From an uncultured Prevotella sp. (lineage in GTDB: Bacteria; Bacteroidota; Bacteroidia; Bacteroidales; Bacteroidaceae), in contig URCI01000020.1 of NCBI GenBank assembly GCA_900546345.1, forward strand, positions 1 to 45,873: 45,873 nt of DNA. Reading direction: 5' to 3'. Of the stretch, positions 6,557-14,647 are shown in pieces (the first letter of the stretch is position 1; each line of letters begins with the position of its first letter). The position numbers were made by a program, and so were the translations under genes. Below the pieces are notes generated by a model. The model was not told the DNA's origin. It searched no databases and was given only the letters and a program-made list of their open reading frames with translations.

Positions 6557-7899
6557 TGCATCTGCCACCAGTCAAAGTTAAACAAGTTGTGCTTCTGCCG
6601 TTCTCCGCCACGGAAGACCAGATAGAGGTCGTGGACACCCTTGGCACCGGTCAGAGAGCACGTGAACTTTTGGTATTGAAACTTTGTGTTTGGTACTTTT
6701 ACAACCCCTGCCAAAGCACCATTCACGGAGTCGAGTCTCACCTCGATGCGGCCGCCATAGAGCTGAGCGGAACAGGAGGCCGTGAACTCATGTGCTCCTT
6801 TCTTAAAGTCCACACCTTTGACGAGGATATACTCACCGTCGTCGATGTCGGTGACAAAGGGCGTGTCGTTCCACGGTCCCGAGGGATTCTCGCGTGTGGT
6901 CTTCAGCCCATAGCCCCATGCCATCGTCTCTGCCTCTACGCGTCGGAAAGGATCGAAGGAGCCCACCTGGCGGAGTGTGCAGTCTTGGAAATAGGGCAGC
7001 TCCACGATGGTGCCGTCGGGACGGTAGGTCATCTCTGCCGCGGAGACCGAGCGTCGTTCGGCATGACGGCTGGTCTCGAGTCGCAACAGGTCGTAGTTGA
7101 GACCGAAGCAATAGGAGCGTCCCTTGAAGTCGATGATGCCGGGATGGTTGCCGCGGGTGCGTGGCGTGTGGTCCATGATGTGACCTTTATAGGTCCATGG
7201 GCCGGTGGGCGAGTCGCTCATGGCATAGCCGATGCCCTCTGGACAGCAGGTTGAGGCAAAGACCATGTAGTAATGACCTTTGCGCTTATAGAACCACGGC
7301 CCTTCCTGATAGTCTTGGATATGAGCCATCTGCATGATCTCGCCACTGGTGGAGATCATGTCCTCGTTGAGCTTGATGCAATAGAGATTGGGGTTGCCCC
7401 AGTACATATAGGCCTGTCCGTCATCATCAATAAACACGGTCGGGTCGATGTCGTACCAGTTCTCTTTCTGCCAGACGAGCGGTTTGCCCAACGGATCGAC
7501 AAAGGGCCCGTCGGGCGAGTCGGCCACCAGCACGCCGATGCCGTGGCCGTGGATGGGACAATACATATACCATTTGCCGTTGCGCTCCACCACGCATTCG
7601 GCCCATGCACCATTGTCGCCCTTGTACCACTTGAAGTCGCGCAGCGAGGCCACCGCGCCGTGATCCTGCCAGTTGACCATGTCGGTGGACGTGTAGAGCA
7701 GCCAGTCGCGCATCTTGAAGCCCTCGGCGTCGTCTTCGTCGTGGGTGGTATAGAGATAGACGGTGTCGCCGTGGACATAAGGCGCCGGGTCGGCGGTGTA
7801 CTTGGTTTGGATGATCGGCATGTTCAAGTCATGCTGTGCCCATGCCATTGTACTGATGGCACTGGCAAGGAAGAGTAATAATGTAGATTTAGTTTGCAT
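6553..7899 (-). CDS. Secreted GH43 glycosidase with C-terminal CBM6
   Basis: A 448-residue inverting glycosidase, probably a beta-xylosidase or alpha-L-arabinofuranosidase. Signal peptide at about residues 1-21 (ending AWA). The five-bladed propeller shows the GH43 triad: base Asp37 in TADPAPY, pKa-setting Asp152 in DIDPTVFIDDDG, and acid Glu199 in YQEGPWFYKRKG. From about residue 322 to the end is a carbohydrate-binding module family 6 (FRRVEAE at its start, FDWWQMQ at its end). The start at 7899 is chosen because a -7 box lies at 7923-7930 and the signal peptide begins there; the longer ORF back to 7968 would begin upstream of the promoter. It is the first gene of a two-gene operon with GH31. 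Confidence 0.9.
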   Translation of the reverse strand: MQTKSTLLLFLASAISTMAWAQHDLNMPIIQTKYTADPAPYVHGDTVYLYTTHDEDDAEGFKMRDWLLYTSTDMVNWQDHGAVASLRDFKWYKGDNGAWAECVVERNGKWYMYCPIHGHGIGVLVADSPDGPFVDPLGKPLVWQKENWYDIDPTVFIDDDGQAYMYWGNPNLYCIKLNEDMISTSGEIMQMAHIQDYQEGPWFYKRKGHYYMVFASTCCPEGIGYAMSDSPTGPWTYKGHIMDHTPRTRGNHPGIIDFKGRSYCFGLNYDLLRLETSRHAERRSVSAAEMTYRPDGTIVELPYFQDCTLRQVGSFDPFRRVEAETMAWGYGLKTTRENPSGPWNDTPFVTDIDDGEYILVKGVDFKKGAHEFTASCSAQLYGGRIEVRLDSVNGALAGVVKVPNTKFQYQKFTCSLTGAKGVHDLYLVFRGGERQKHNLFNFDWWQMQ

Positions 7900-7922
7900 C
7901 GTGATTAAGATTGTATCTTGTG

Positions 7923-7930
7923 CAAAGATA
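7923..7930 (-). promoter_or_regulatory. Bacteroidota -7 box (TATCTTTG) for the GH43-GH31 operon
   Basis: On the minus strand TATCTTTG ends about 24 bases before the GH43 ATG. It sets the start of the operon and rules out the upstream in-frame ATG as the start of translation. Confidence 0.65.
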
Positions 7931-8056
7931 ATGCATTCTTCTGTGAATGGAGAAATGAGAAATATCAAAAACTTGTCTTGATGTATTTATGACGGGGAGG
8001 ATGTCTCCTTTTTACCATAGATACTTGTGAGTGGTTCCATCATCCACATCAGTGTC

Positions 8057-8146
8057 GTGCAACTTTAGAGGATGGATTCTATGCCTATAGAATGATTGTC
8101 AGGAACGAACGATATTCCTCTTCCTTTTCATGCGAGAGCTTTTTTC
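8057..8146. repeat. Dispersed intergenic repeat A, copy 2
   Basis: Second copy of the element at 2755-2848. The palindrome ATTCTATGCCTATAGAAT is at 8076-8093, identical to copy 1. Here the left end reads CAACTTTA, so the -7 box of copy 1 is lost. The right end abuts the stop codon of the helicase gene. Confidence 0.7.
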
Positions 8147-10294
8147 CTATTTCATGCTCTTGACAATGAAGTAGTACTCAGTGAGGGACACTCCTCTGGG
8201 GCAAGCTGCCTTTTTCTCTTCCGGAGTGGCATCTTCCGGCAGCCGCCCAAGAGCATGGCGGATCGCCTTGACTTTTTGGCTGCTGATGACTTTGTCGGCA
8301 CTGAGCTGTCCGGAGCGCACATAAGATGCCAGGTGGCCGTAGATCGTGCTAAGTGCCAGGTGACGCTCCTCGGCAATCTGCATGGGTGTCTTGCCTTGAA
8401 GAAGCAGGGCGTAGGAGCGTTCACTGGTGGGGATACGTGGCTCCTTGGGTGCTTTCTGTTTTTTGGGGCGGCTCCCCGGTGCCACCACATCCTTGGCCTC
8501 GAGCATCGCCTCTTGTTTGGCTTGCATATAGGCCGGGACGCTGAACGGTGTCTCTTCCATGGCTCGCAGCAACCGGTCTTTGGACAGATAGGCCAGTCTC
8601 AGCTCCTTGTAGCGCTCGTCAAAGAGCTGCATGCCTCGCTTGTTGTTGGTACTGGCCATCTTGGCTTTCTCGATGGCATCGGGCAGCATCTCCTCTAAGT
8701 GTGTGATGAAATAAGCGGCACTGCGCTTCACCCTGTCCAGAAAGGCAGGAGCATGCAAGCCCTCTGTGGGCGTCTGCTGGATCACCGACCGCCAGCGCAG
8801 GGCCACGTCGATGATCTGCCGTTTGAGCTGATCGATGACTGTGGTGTGGAGATGGGTGAGCTTGGGGAACTTTTGGAAATACTCCAGAAGAAGATGGTGG
8901 AGCTGCTGCTCGGCGGCAAAGAGCGGCATGAAGTTGAACAGATCGTAGAGCTGTGTGCGGAAGTATTCCTCTTTCAGTGCCGGCAATGCATCGATGCTCT
9001 TCTCCGCCTCGCTCTGCTGGCGTGCGATATAGTCATTGACACGCTCATCGCCGATGATATTATAGGGCTGGATCTGTGAGGCCAGCACCAGGCCCTCCAG
9101 ACTCTTGCAGCGGCTCAGTGCCACATAGACTTGTCCCGCGGCAAACGAGGCACCCGCGTCGATGATCGCATGTTCAAAAGTCAGTCCCTGGCTCTTGTGG
9201 ATGGTGATGGCCCAAGCCAGCCTCAGCGGATATTGCCGGAAGATGCCGAGCACCTTCGGCTCGATGACTTTTGTCTCCTCGTTGATGGCGTAGCGGGTGT
9301 TCTCCCATTCGGTAGGCTCCACGCTGATCGTGAAGTCATCGCCGGGACACTTGACGATGATCTTTCCCTCTTCAAAGCCCACGACGTGGCCGATGCGCCC
9401 ATTGTAATACTGGTGTGCGGGTGAGACATCGTTTTTGATGAACATCACCTGTGCGCCCTGCTTGAGTTCGAGGTTGACATCAGCGGGATAGCTGGTCTCG
9501 GGAAATTCCTTTTCTATCTCAGCTTTGAAGACATAGCGCTTGCCGGGAAGCTTGTGCAGCTCATTGTCGTTGTAGCTGTCTGCCATGCGGTTGTGTGTGG
9601 TCAGACGGATGTAGCCCTCTTCCGCCTTGGGCATGAAGAGGGGTTTGCAGCGGGCGTTGAGACGTGCTAGATCCTCGGCTGTCGGCACCCCGTCACGCAC
9701 ATGGTTGAGGATGTCGATGAAAGCTTGATCCTGCTGGCGGTAGACATGGGTGAGCTGGATGGTGACATAGCTCGTCTGCTGCAAAGCATGGGAGCCGAAG
9801 AAATAGGGAGTGTCGTAGTAAGGGCGCAGCAGTTGCTCATCACGGGGTGTGACCACGGGGGTGAGCTGATGGAGATCACCGATCATTAGCAACTGCACGC
9901 CGCCAAAGGGCAGTGTCGGATCGCGGTAGCGCCGGAGTACGTTGTCGATGGCATCAAGCAGATCGCTGCGCACCATCGAGATCTCGTCGATGACCAGCAT
10001 GTCGAGTGTGCGGATGATGCGGCGCTTCTCTTTGCCGAAGTCATAGCGGTCCTTGAATGTGGTGCCCGGCACATAGGGCGAGAGCGGCAACTGGAAAAAG
10101 CTGTGAATGGTCACGCCACCCGCATTGATGGCAGCCACTCCTGTCGGTGCCACCACGATCATGCGCTTGGAGGAATGCTCTTTGAGCGTTTTCAGAAAAG
10201 TGGTCTTTCCGGTACCGGCTTTTCCGGTGAGAAAGATGCTGATGCCTGTGTGCTCGGCAAAATCCCATGCGTTGCGCAACTCTTTATTCTCCAT
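8147..10294 (-). CDS. PIF1-like/superfamily 1 DNA helicase with C-terminal HTH
   Basis: A 715-residue ATP-dependent helicase. Motif I GKAGTGKTTFLK lies near residues 24-35, motif Ia VVAPTGVAAINAGG, motif II LVIDEISMV, motif III LLMIGDLHQLTPV, and in the C-terminal half the UvrD/RecD-like segment WAITIHKSQGLTFEHAIID and VYVALSRCKSLEGL. The last ~100 residues hold a helix-turn-helix (TPMQIAEERHLALSTIYGHL), as found in the helix-turn-helix tail of RecQ-type and PIF1-like proteins of Bacteroidota. Likely role: unwinding of G-quadruplex or R-loop structures during replication, by family analogy. It lies 122 bases after tex on the same strand. Confidence 0.88.
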   Translation of the reverse strand: MENKELRNAWDFAEHTGISIFLTGKAGTGKTTFLKTLKEHSSKRMIVVAPTGVAAINAGGVTIHSFFQLPLSPYVPGTTFKDRYDFGKEKRRIIRTLDMLVIDEISMVRSDLLDAIDNVLRRYRDPTLPFGGVQLLMIGDLHQLTPVVTPRDEQLLRPYYDTPYFFGSHALQQTSYVTIQLTHVYRQQDQAFIDILNHVRDGVPTAEDLARLNARCKPLFMPKAEEGYIRLTTHNRMADSYNDNELHKLPGKRYVFKAEIEKEFPETSYPADVNLELKQGAQVMFIKNDVSPAHQYYNGRIGHVVGFEEGKIIVKCPGDDFTISVEPTEWENTRYAINEETKVIEPKVLGIFRQYPLRLAWAITIHKSQGLTFEHAIIDAGASFAAGQVYVALSRCKSLEGLVLASQIQPYNIIGDERVNDYIARQQSEAEKSIDALPALKEEYFRTQLYDLFNFMPLFAAEQQLHHLLLEYFQKFPKLTHLHTTVIDQLKRQIIDVALRWRSVIQQTPTEGLHAPAFLDRVKRSAAYFITHLEEMLPDAIEKAKMASTNNKRGMQLFDERYKELRLAYLSKDRLLRAMEETPFSVPAYMQAKQEAMLEAKDVVAPGSRPKKQKAPKEPRIPTSERSYALLLQGKTPMQIAEERHLALSTIYGHLASYVRSGQLSADKVISSQKVKAIRHALGRLPEDATPEEKKAACPRGVSLTEYYFIVKSMK

Positions 10295-10416
10295 CTCTTA
10301 TGCTGCTAATCGGTTGGTATTTTCTTGCGAAAATGCTTGTATCCTCCTGTTGGTGATGCAGACATTCTCTTTTGTTACAAATGTTACTCGTTACCGCGTT
10401 ACTCGACACCGGCTTT

Positions 10417-12549
10417 TTACAGCCCTTTCATTGTCAGGGCGATTCTGTGGCGGCGCTTGTCGACATCGAGCACTTTCACTTTGACGTGCTGATGCAACTT
10501 GATGACATCGTTGGGATCCTTGACATAGTGATTGGCGAGCTGGGAGATATGCACGAGTCCGTCCTGGTGCACACCGATGTCGACAAAGGCGCCGAAATTG
10601 GTGATGTTGGTCACAATGCCGGGAAGCTCCATGCCGGGGACAAGGTCATCGGGGGTCTTGACCCGGGGATCGAACTCAAAAGTCTCGATCTTGTCACGCG
10701 GGTCCAGTCCGGGCTTCTCCAGCTCTTTCATGATGTCGCGCAGGGTGGGGAGTCCCACGGTAGCGGTCTTATAGTGGTTGAGGTCGATCTTCTTGCGCTC
10801 TTCCGGATTCTTGATCAAGTCGACGACCTGGCAGCCACAGTCTTTGGCCATCTGCTCTACGATGGGATAGCTCTCGGGATGAACGGCACTGGCGTCGAGC
10901 GGATTCTTTGCCCCCGGGATGCGCAGGAAGCCAGCGCACTGTTGGAAGGCTGCCGGGCCGAGACGCGGTACCTTTTTGAGTTGGGCACGAGAGGTGAAGG
11001 CGCCATGCTCCTTGCGATAGTCTACAATGTTTTGTGCCAGTGCCGGTCCCAGTCCACTGACATAGGTGAGCAGGTTCTTGCTGGCCGTATTGAGGTTCAC
11101 ACCCACTGAGTTGACGCAGAGCTCCACAGTCTGGTCAAGGCTATGCTTGAGTTTTGTCTGATCGACATCGTGCTGATATTGTCCCACGCCGATGCTCTTC
11201 GGGTCGATCTTCACCAGTTCGGCAAGCGGGTCCATGAGTCGTCGGCCGATGCTCACCGCACCACGCACGGTGACATCCTCATTGGGAAATTCCTCACGGG
11301 CTGTGGCGGAAGCGGAATAGATGCTGGCACCATCCTCACTGACCACATATACGGGGATGTCCTTGATCTGCCGCAGGATGTCGGCCGTCTCGCGGGAAGC
11401 GGTGCCATTGCCTACGGCGATCGCCTCTGCCCCGAAGCGGTGAGCGATGTCTGCAAAGCGGCGGAGCGCAGCCTCGCTGCCTCCTTTGCTGTCGGCAATA
11501 TGGCCGGTGGCAAAGACCACGTCGTGGTGGAGCAGGTTGCCCTGCGCATCGAGCATCACCACCTTGCAGCCCGTGCGGATGCCCGGGTCTACAGCCATGA
11601 CCCGCTTCTGACCGAGCGGCGCTGCCAAGAGCAGTTGACGGAGATTCTCCCGGAACACTCTGATGGCCTCGTCATCGGCTTTCTCTTTGCTCAGTGCTGA
11701 GAATTCCGTCTCCATCTGTGGCCCCAACAGTCGCTTGAAGGCATCGTCGACGGCCTCGCTGACGATGGTCTGACAAGGACCGGTGCCATGGACATAGTGA
11801 CGTTTCAGTCTGTCGGTGCACTCCTCGTCATCGGCGCTGATTGTCACACGCAGTACTCCTTCCGACTCGCCCCGTCGCATGGCCAGCAAGCGGTGGGAAG
11901 AGCAGCGGCGCAGCTCCTCGCTGAAGAAGAAGTAATCGGAATATTTCTGAGCCTCGTCCTCGTCACGCATCTTGGGTACCACACGTGAGGCGATGGTAGC
12001 CTCACGGCGGAAGACACTGCGGACAGCCTGGCGTGAGCCTTCGTCCTCACTGATGCGCTCGGCGATGATGTCCTGGGCACCTTTGATGGCCTCGGCCGTG
12101 TCCTTGACCTCGCCTTTGACAAAGCGGGCAGCGGCACGCTCTGGCTGTCGTTCGAGTTGCATCATCAGTGTGTTGGCCAATGGTTCCAGTCCCCGCTCTC
12201 TTGCCACCTGGGCTCTTGTGCGGCGCTTGGGCTTGAAGGGCAGGTAGAGATCCTCGAGCTCAGTGGCGTTCCAACTTGCGGTGATGCGGTTGCGCAACTC
12301 ATCCGTGAGCTTGCCTTGCTCTTCGATGGTCTTGAGAATCGTGTCCTTGCGCTTTTGCAATTCCTTGAGCTTGTCATTGAGATCGCTGATGCCCGCCACC
12401 TGCACCTCATTGAGGTTGCCGGTAGCCTCTTTGCGATAGCGGCTGATGAAAGGAATGGTGCACCCGGCGTCGAGCAAGTCGAGTGTAGCGTCGACTTGTT
12501 CCGCACGGATGTGAAGATGTTCGGATATAAAAGGCGTGAAAATATTCAT
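10417..12549 (-). CDS. tex: Tex-family RNA-binding transcription accessory protein
   Basis: A 710-residue cytoplasmic protein. In order: the N-terminal Tex domain with CTIPFISRYRKEATGNL near residues 30-46, the YqgF/RNase H-like fold with VMAVDPGIRTGCKV, a helix-hairpin-helix part (LLTYVSGLGPALAQNIVDYR) and the C-terminal S1 RNA-binding domain (GIVTNITNFGAFVDIGVHQDGLVHIS, about 635-710, here cited by its ends). The family binds structured nucleic acid and is tied to transcription and toxin expression. Length and domain order are typical. A tandem repeat separates it from dacB upstream. Confidence 0.94.
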   Translation of the reverse strand: MNIFTPFISEHLHIRAEQVDATLDLLDAGCTIPFISRYRKEATGNLNEVQVAGISDLNDKLKELQKRKDTILKTIEEQGKLTDELRNRITASWNATELEDLYLPFKPKRRTRAQVARERGLEPLANTLMMQLERQPERAAARFVKGEVKDTAEAIKGAQDIIAERISEDEGSRQAVRSVFRREATIASRVVPKMRDEDEAQKYSDYFFFSEELRRCSSHRLLAMRRGESEGVLRVTISADDEECTDRLKRHYVHGTGPCQTIVSEAVDDAFKRLLGPQMETEFSALSKEKADDEAIRVFRENLRQLLLAAPLGQKRVMAVDPGIRTGCKVVMLDAQGNLLHHDVVFATGHIADSKGGSEAALRRFADIAHRFGAEAIAVGNGTASRETADILRQIKDIPVYVVSEDGASIYSASATAREEFPNEDVTVRGAVSIGRRLMDPLAELVKIDPKSIGVGQYQHDVDQTKLKHSLDQTVELCVNSVGVNLNTASKNLLTYVSGLGPALAQNIVDYRKEHGAFTSRAQLKKVPRLGPAAFQQCAGFLRIPGAKNPLDASAVHPESYPIVEQMAKDCGCQVVDLIKNPEERKKIDLNHYKTATVGLPTLRDIMKELEKPGLDPRDKIETFEFDPRVKTPDDLVPGMELPGIVTNITNFGAFVDIGVHQDGLVHISQLANHYVKDPNDVIKLHQHVKVKVLDVDKRRHRIALTMKGL

Positions 12550-12661
12550 AGTGAAGATGTTTTTAGTTGTTGGTTGTATGAAGAGACGATCCTCTCCTTC
12601 TTTGTTGCTCTATGGGATGCTTTGTTGTTATCTGGTATGCTGCAAGTCTTTTCCTCTTGTC

Positions 12662-12762
12662 CTCGCTTCTGCAGAGCCTTGTTTTTGCAGAGCTTTGTTT
12701 TTGCGGAGCTTCGCTTCTACAGAGCTTATCTTCGCTTCCGCAGACTTTAGTTTCTACAGAGG
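12662..12762. repeat. Degenerate 16-bp tandem repeat
   Basis: Six head-to-tail units, mostly 16 bases, of the form yTyGyTTyTrCAGAGC: 12662-12677, 12678-12693, 12694-12709, 12710-12725, 12726-12745 (20 bases) and 12746-12762. It lies between dacB and tex and runs into the last codons and stop of dacB. Confidence 0.75.
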
Positions 12763-14048
12763 ATGCTGCAAACCTTGTCTTGGAAACGGCGCCCGTTGAT
12801 GCCGTGGAGCAATCCCTGGTTGATGATGGAGAAGCAGATGTGGTGGCCGTTGGCAGCTGTGAGATAGCCGCAGAGCGAGCTGATACCCGTCACGGTACCC
12901 GTCTTGGCGTGGACATTGCCACGTGTGAAAGAACTCTGCATGCGGCTTTTCAGCGTGCCGTCACGTCCGGCGATGGGCAAAGCCTGATAGAGGTGGTTGT
13001 AGACAATTGCGTTGCTGTAGGCATAGCGCAGGAAACGTACCTCGAGCTCAGGGCTGACATAGTTGTAGAGCGAAAGCCCTGAGCCGTCGGCAAACTGGTA
13101 TCGCGATGGATCCAGCCCCACCTTGCTGACAAGCTGGCGGATCACCGAGCGGGCATCTCGGGCAGTGGCCGGCCGGTTGCCTGTGGAAGCCGCGATCTGA
13201 TAGAACATCGACTCGGCGTAGAGGTTATCGCTCTGTTTGAGCATGCGCATGAGCACCTGGTCGATGGTGTGGAAGCGGCTGACGATGCAGTAAGCATCCT
13301 CTGGTTTGCGGGCTTCGCCAAAGACTCCCGTGACAACGATGCCTGCTTTGCGCAGCTCGGCGCTGAAGCGGTCCATGAACAGATCCTTGCGGCTGATGAG
13401 CAGAGGTGAGAGTGTCGGGTTGTCATCGTCCCAGCACCAGCCCTCACCCAGCGTGTCGCGGTCTTTCATGGTCTTGTCGGCATAGACATTGCCACGGATG
13501 GTGTCGACGCCCATCTTGTGGAGCGCTTCGACGAGGGCCCGCAGGTCATCGCCGTTGAAGCGTGGGTCGAAACCACCCACACAATAGACGTCCCCATGCA
13601 GCACGCAGGAGTCGACTTTACCGGTGTAGCACAGCTCTGTCTTGAACTGGTAACTGCCTCCGAGCCGGTCCAATGCCGTGATGGCTGTGATCACTTTCAG
13701 TGTGGAGGCCGGCCGCATGAGCTGTCGCTCGTTGTGGCGGTAGATGGCTGAGTCGGCGTCGAGATCATAGATCATCAGTCCCACCTGTGAGGTTTGGAAC
13801 ATGTCGCTTTTGAGCAACTCGTCGATGGCCCGCTGCACATTCTGCGGCCAGGGCAGCGTGTCGTTCTTCGCCACCGCCGAGTCGTTCCACAGCGAGTCTA
13901 CCGCCGTACTGTCGTTTTCCTTCTCAATTTCCGTATTGGCAACCTGCGCCTGCAAAGGCAGGGCAAGTGTCAGGGCAAAGAGCCATGTAAGGATCCGCCC
14001 CAGGTATCTCATCTTCTTATAATTGTCGTTGTTCTCCGCCATCATCAT
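12747..14048 (-). CDS. dacB: D-alanyl-D-alanine carboxypeptidase/endopeptidase (PBP4 type)
   Basis: A 433-residue penicillin-binding protein of the S13 family that trims and cleaves peptide cross-links in peptidoglycan in the periplasm. The three active-site motifs are present: SxxK as Ser115-Thr-Leu-Lys118, SDN in LKQSDNLYAESMFY, and KTG in HAKTGTVTG. Hydrophobic N-terminal segment about residues 14-35 (ending LQAQ) acts as signal peptide. Three ATGs in a row (14048, 14045, 14042) follow an A-rich stretch; the ATG at 14012 is an alternative. The last residues and stop lie in a tandem repeat, so the C-terminus may vary between strains. It follows the PH-domain gene by 10 bases. Confidence 0.93.
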   Translation of the reverse strand: MMMAENNDNYKKMRYLGRILTWLFALTLALPLQAQVANTEIEKENDSTAVDSLWNDSAVAKNDTLPWPQNVQRAIDELLKSDMFQTSQVGLMIYDLDADSAIYRHNERQLMRPASTLKVITAITALDRLGGSYQFKTELCYTGKVDSCVLHGDVYCVGGFDPRFNGDDLRALVEALHKMGVDTIRGNVYADKTMKDRDTLGEGWCWDDDNPTLSPLLISRKDLFMDRFSAELRKAGIVVTGVFGEARKPEDAYCIVSRFHTIDQVLMRMLKQSDNLYAESMFYQIAASTGNRPATARDARSVIRQLVSKVGLDPSRYQFADGSGLSLYNYVSPELEVRFLRYAYSNAIVYNHLYQALPIAGRDGTLKSRMQSSFTRGNVHAKTGTVTGISSLCGYLTAANGHHICFSIINQGLLHGINGRRFQDKVCSILCRN

Positions 14049-14058
14049 TTTTTTCTAA

Positions 14059-14484
14059 TCAGTCAATAGTGTCTCTCTCCCCATCGTCTTTGACATGCTG
14101 TGCCTGGATGCGCCTCCGCAGGCAGTTGAGGAAGGAATCCTCATCGTGAGGCTCCACACCGATGAGCTTGCCTTCGCCATACTCGATGAGCAGATAGTGG
14201 ACCAGTCGCCATGTCGTCGTCATCGGACGGATCGAGCGAATGGCGCTCAGTGGCACCCGGATGTCACGTAAAAAACGTCCACGGTGAATGATCAGGTCCT
14301 CTTCACGAACGACATAGCATGAGTGCAGCACACGCTCAATGACAGCCACGAGCGCCACTACGACCACAAGCGCCGCCACGACGCTCTTCTGCCAAAACAA
14401 GTAAAGGGCAAGCAGCGACAATACGATGATGCCACTCTTGGCGCCGATGGTGAATCTGTGTTGAAAAGTACGATCTGTCATCAT
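14059..14484 (-). CDS. PH-domain membrane protein
   Basis: A 141-residue protein with two adjacent hydrophobic helices (about residues 16-30 and 33-48) and then a bacterial pleckstrin-homology-like domain: VVREEDLIIHRGRFLRDIRV followed by PLSAIRSIRPMTT. The pattern (two TM helices plus a domain resembling the YdbT/bPH2 group) is common, but the function is unknown. It likely forms an operon with dacB (10-base gap), which hints at an envelope role. The start may be either of two adjacent ATGs. Confidence 0.72.
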   Translation of the reverse strand: MMTDRTFQHRFTIGAKSGIIVLSLLALYLFWQKSVVAALVVVVALVAVIERVLHSCYVVREEDLIIHRGRFLRDIRVPLSAIRSIRPMTTTWRLVHYLLIEYGEGKLIGVEPHDEDSFLNCLRRRIQAQHVKDDGERDTID

Positions 14485-14529
14485 GGGGGAGAAATCAAAT
14501 GCTTTCGCCTAATAAAATCTTCTGAAATG

Positions 14530-14537
14530 CAAAATTA
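14530..14537 (-). promoter_or_regulatory. Bacteroidota -7 box (TAATTTTG) for PH-domain gene/dacB
   Basis: TAATTTTG on the minus strand about 45 bases before the PH-domain ATG. It is divergent from the nadB promoter at 14593-14600, with about 55 bases between the two boxes. Confidence 0.5.
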
Positions 14538-14592
14538 CAAAGATTATTAAAGATTATCATTGTCCAATTGCATTCATTTAGATAATATTTAG

Positions 14593-14600
14593 TAATTTTG
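14593..14600 (+). promoter_or_regulatory. Bacteroidota -7 box (TAATTTTG) for nadB
   Basis: TAATTTTG with a TTG at 14568-14570, 22 bases upstream, close to the expected TTTG -33 spacing. The leader before the nadB ATG is about 42 bases. Confidence 0.6.
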
Positions 14601-14647
14601 CACCAATTAATAGTTGTAAGGCTAACATAGTCAAAACATTATCAGTC

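Noticed and set aside
4256..7930. Polysaccharide utilisation locus
   Set aside because: Only two glycosidases are present; there is no SusC/SusD pair, sensor or extra glycan gene in the window.
7969..8056. Small GGAG/CTCC hairpin with a T run near 7996-8013 as a terminator
   Set aside because: The stem is only four to five base pairs and no plus-strand gene ends there.
12662..12762. CRISPR-like array
   Set aside because: The units are contiguous with no unique spacers, and no cas gene is nearby; it is a simple tandem repeat.
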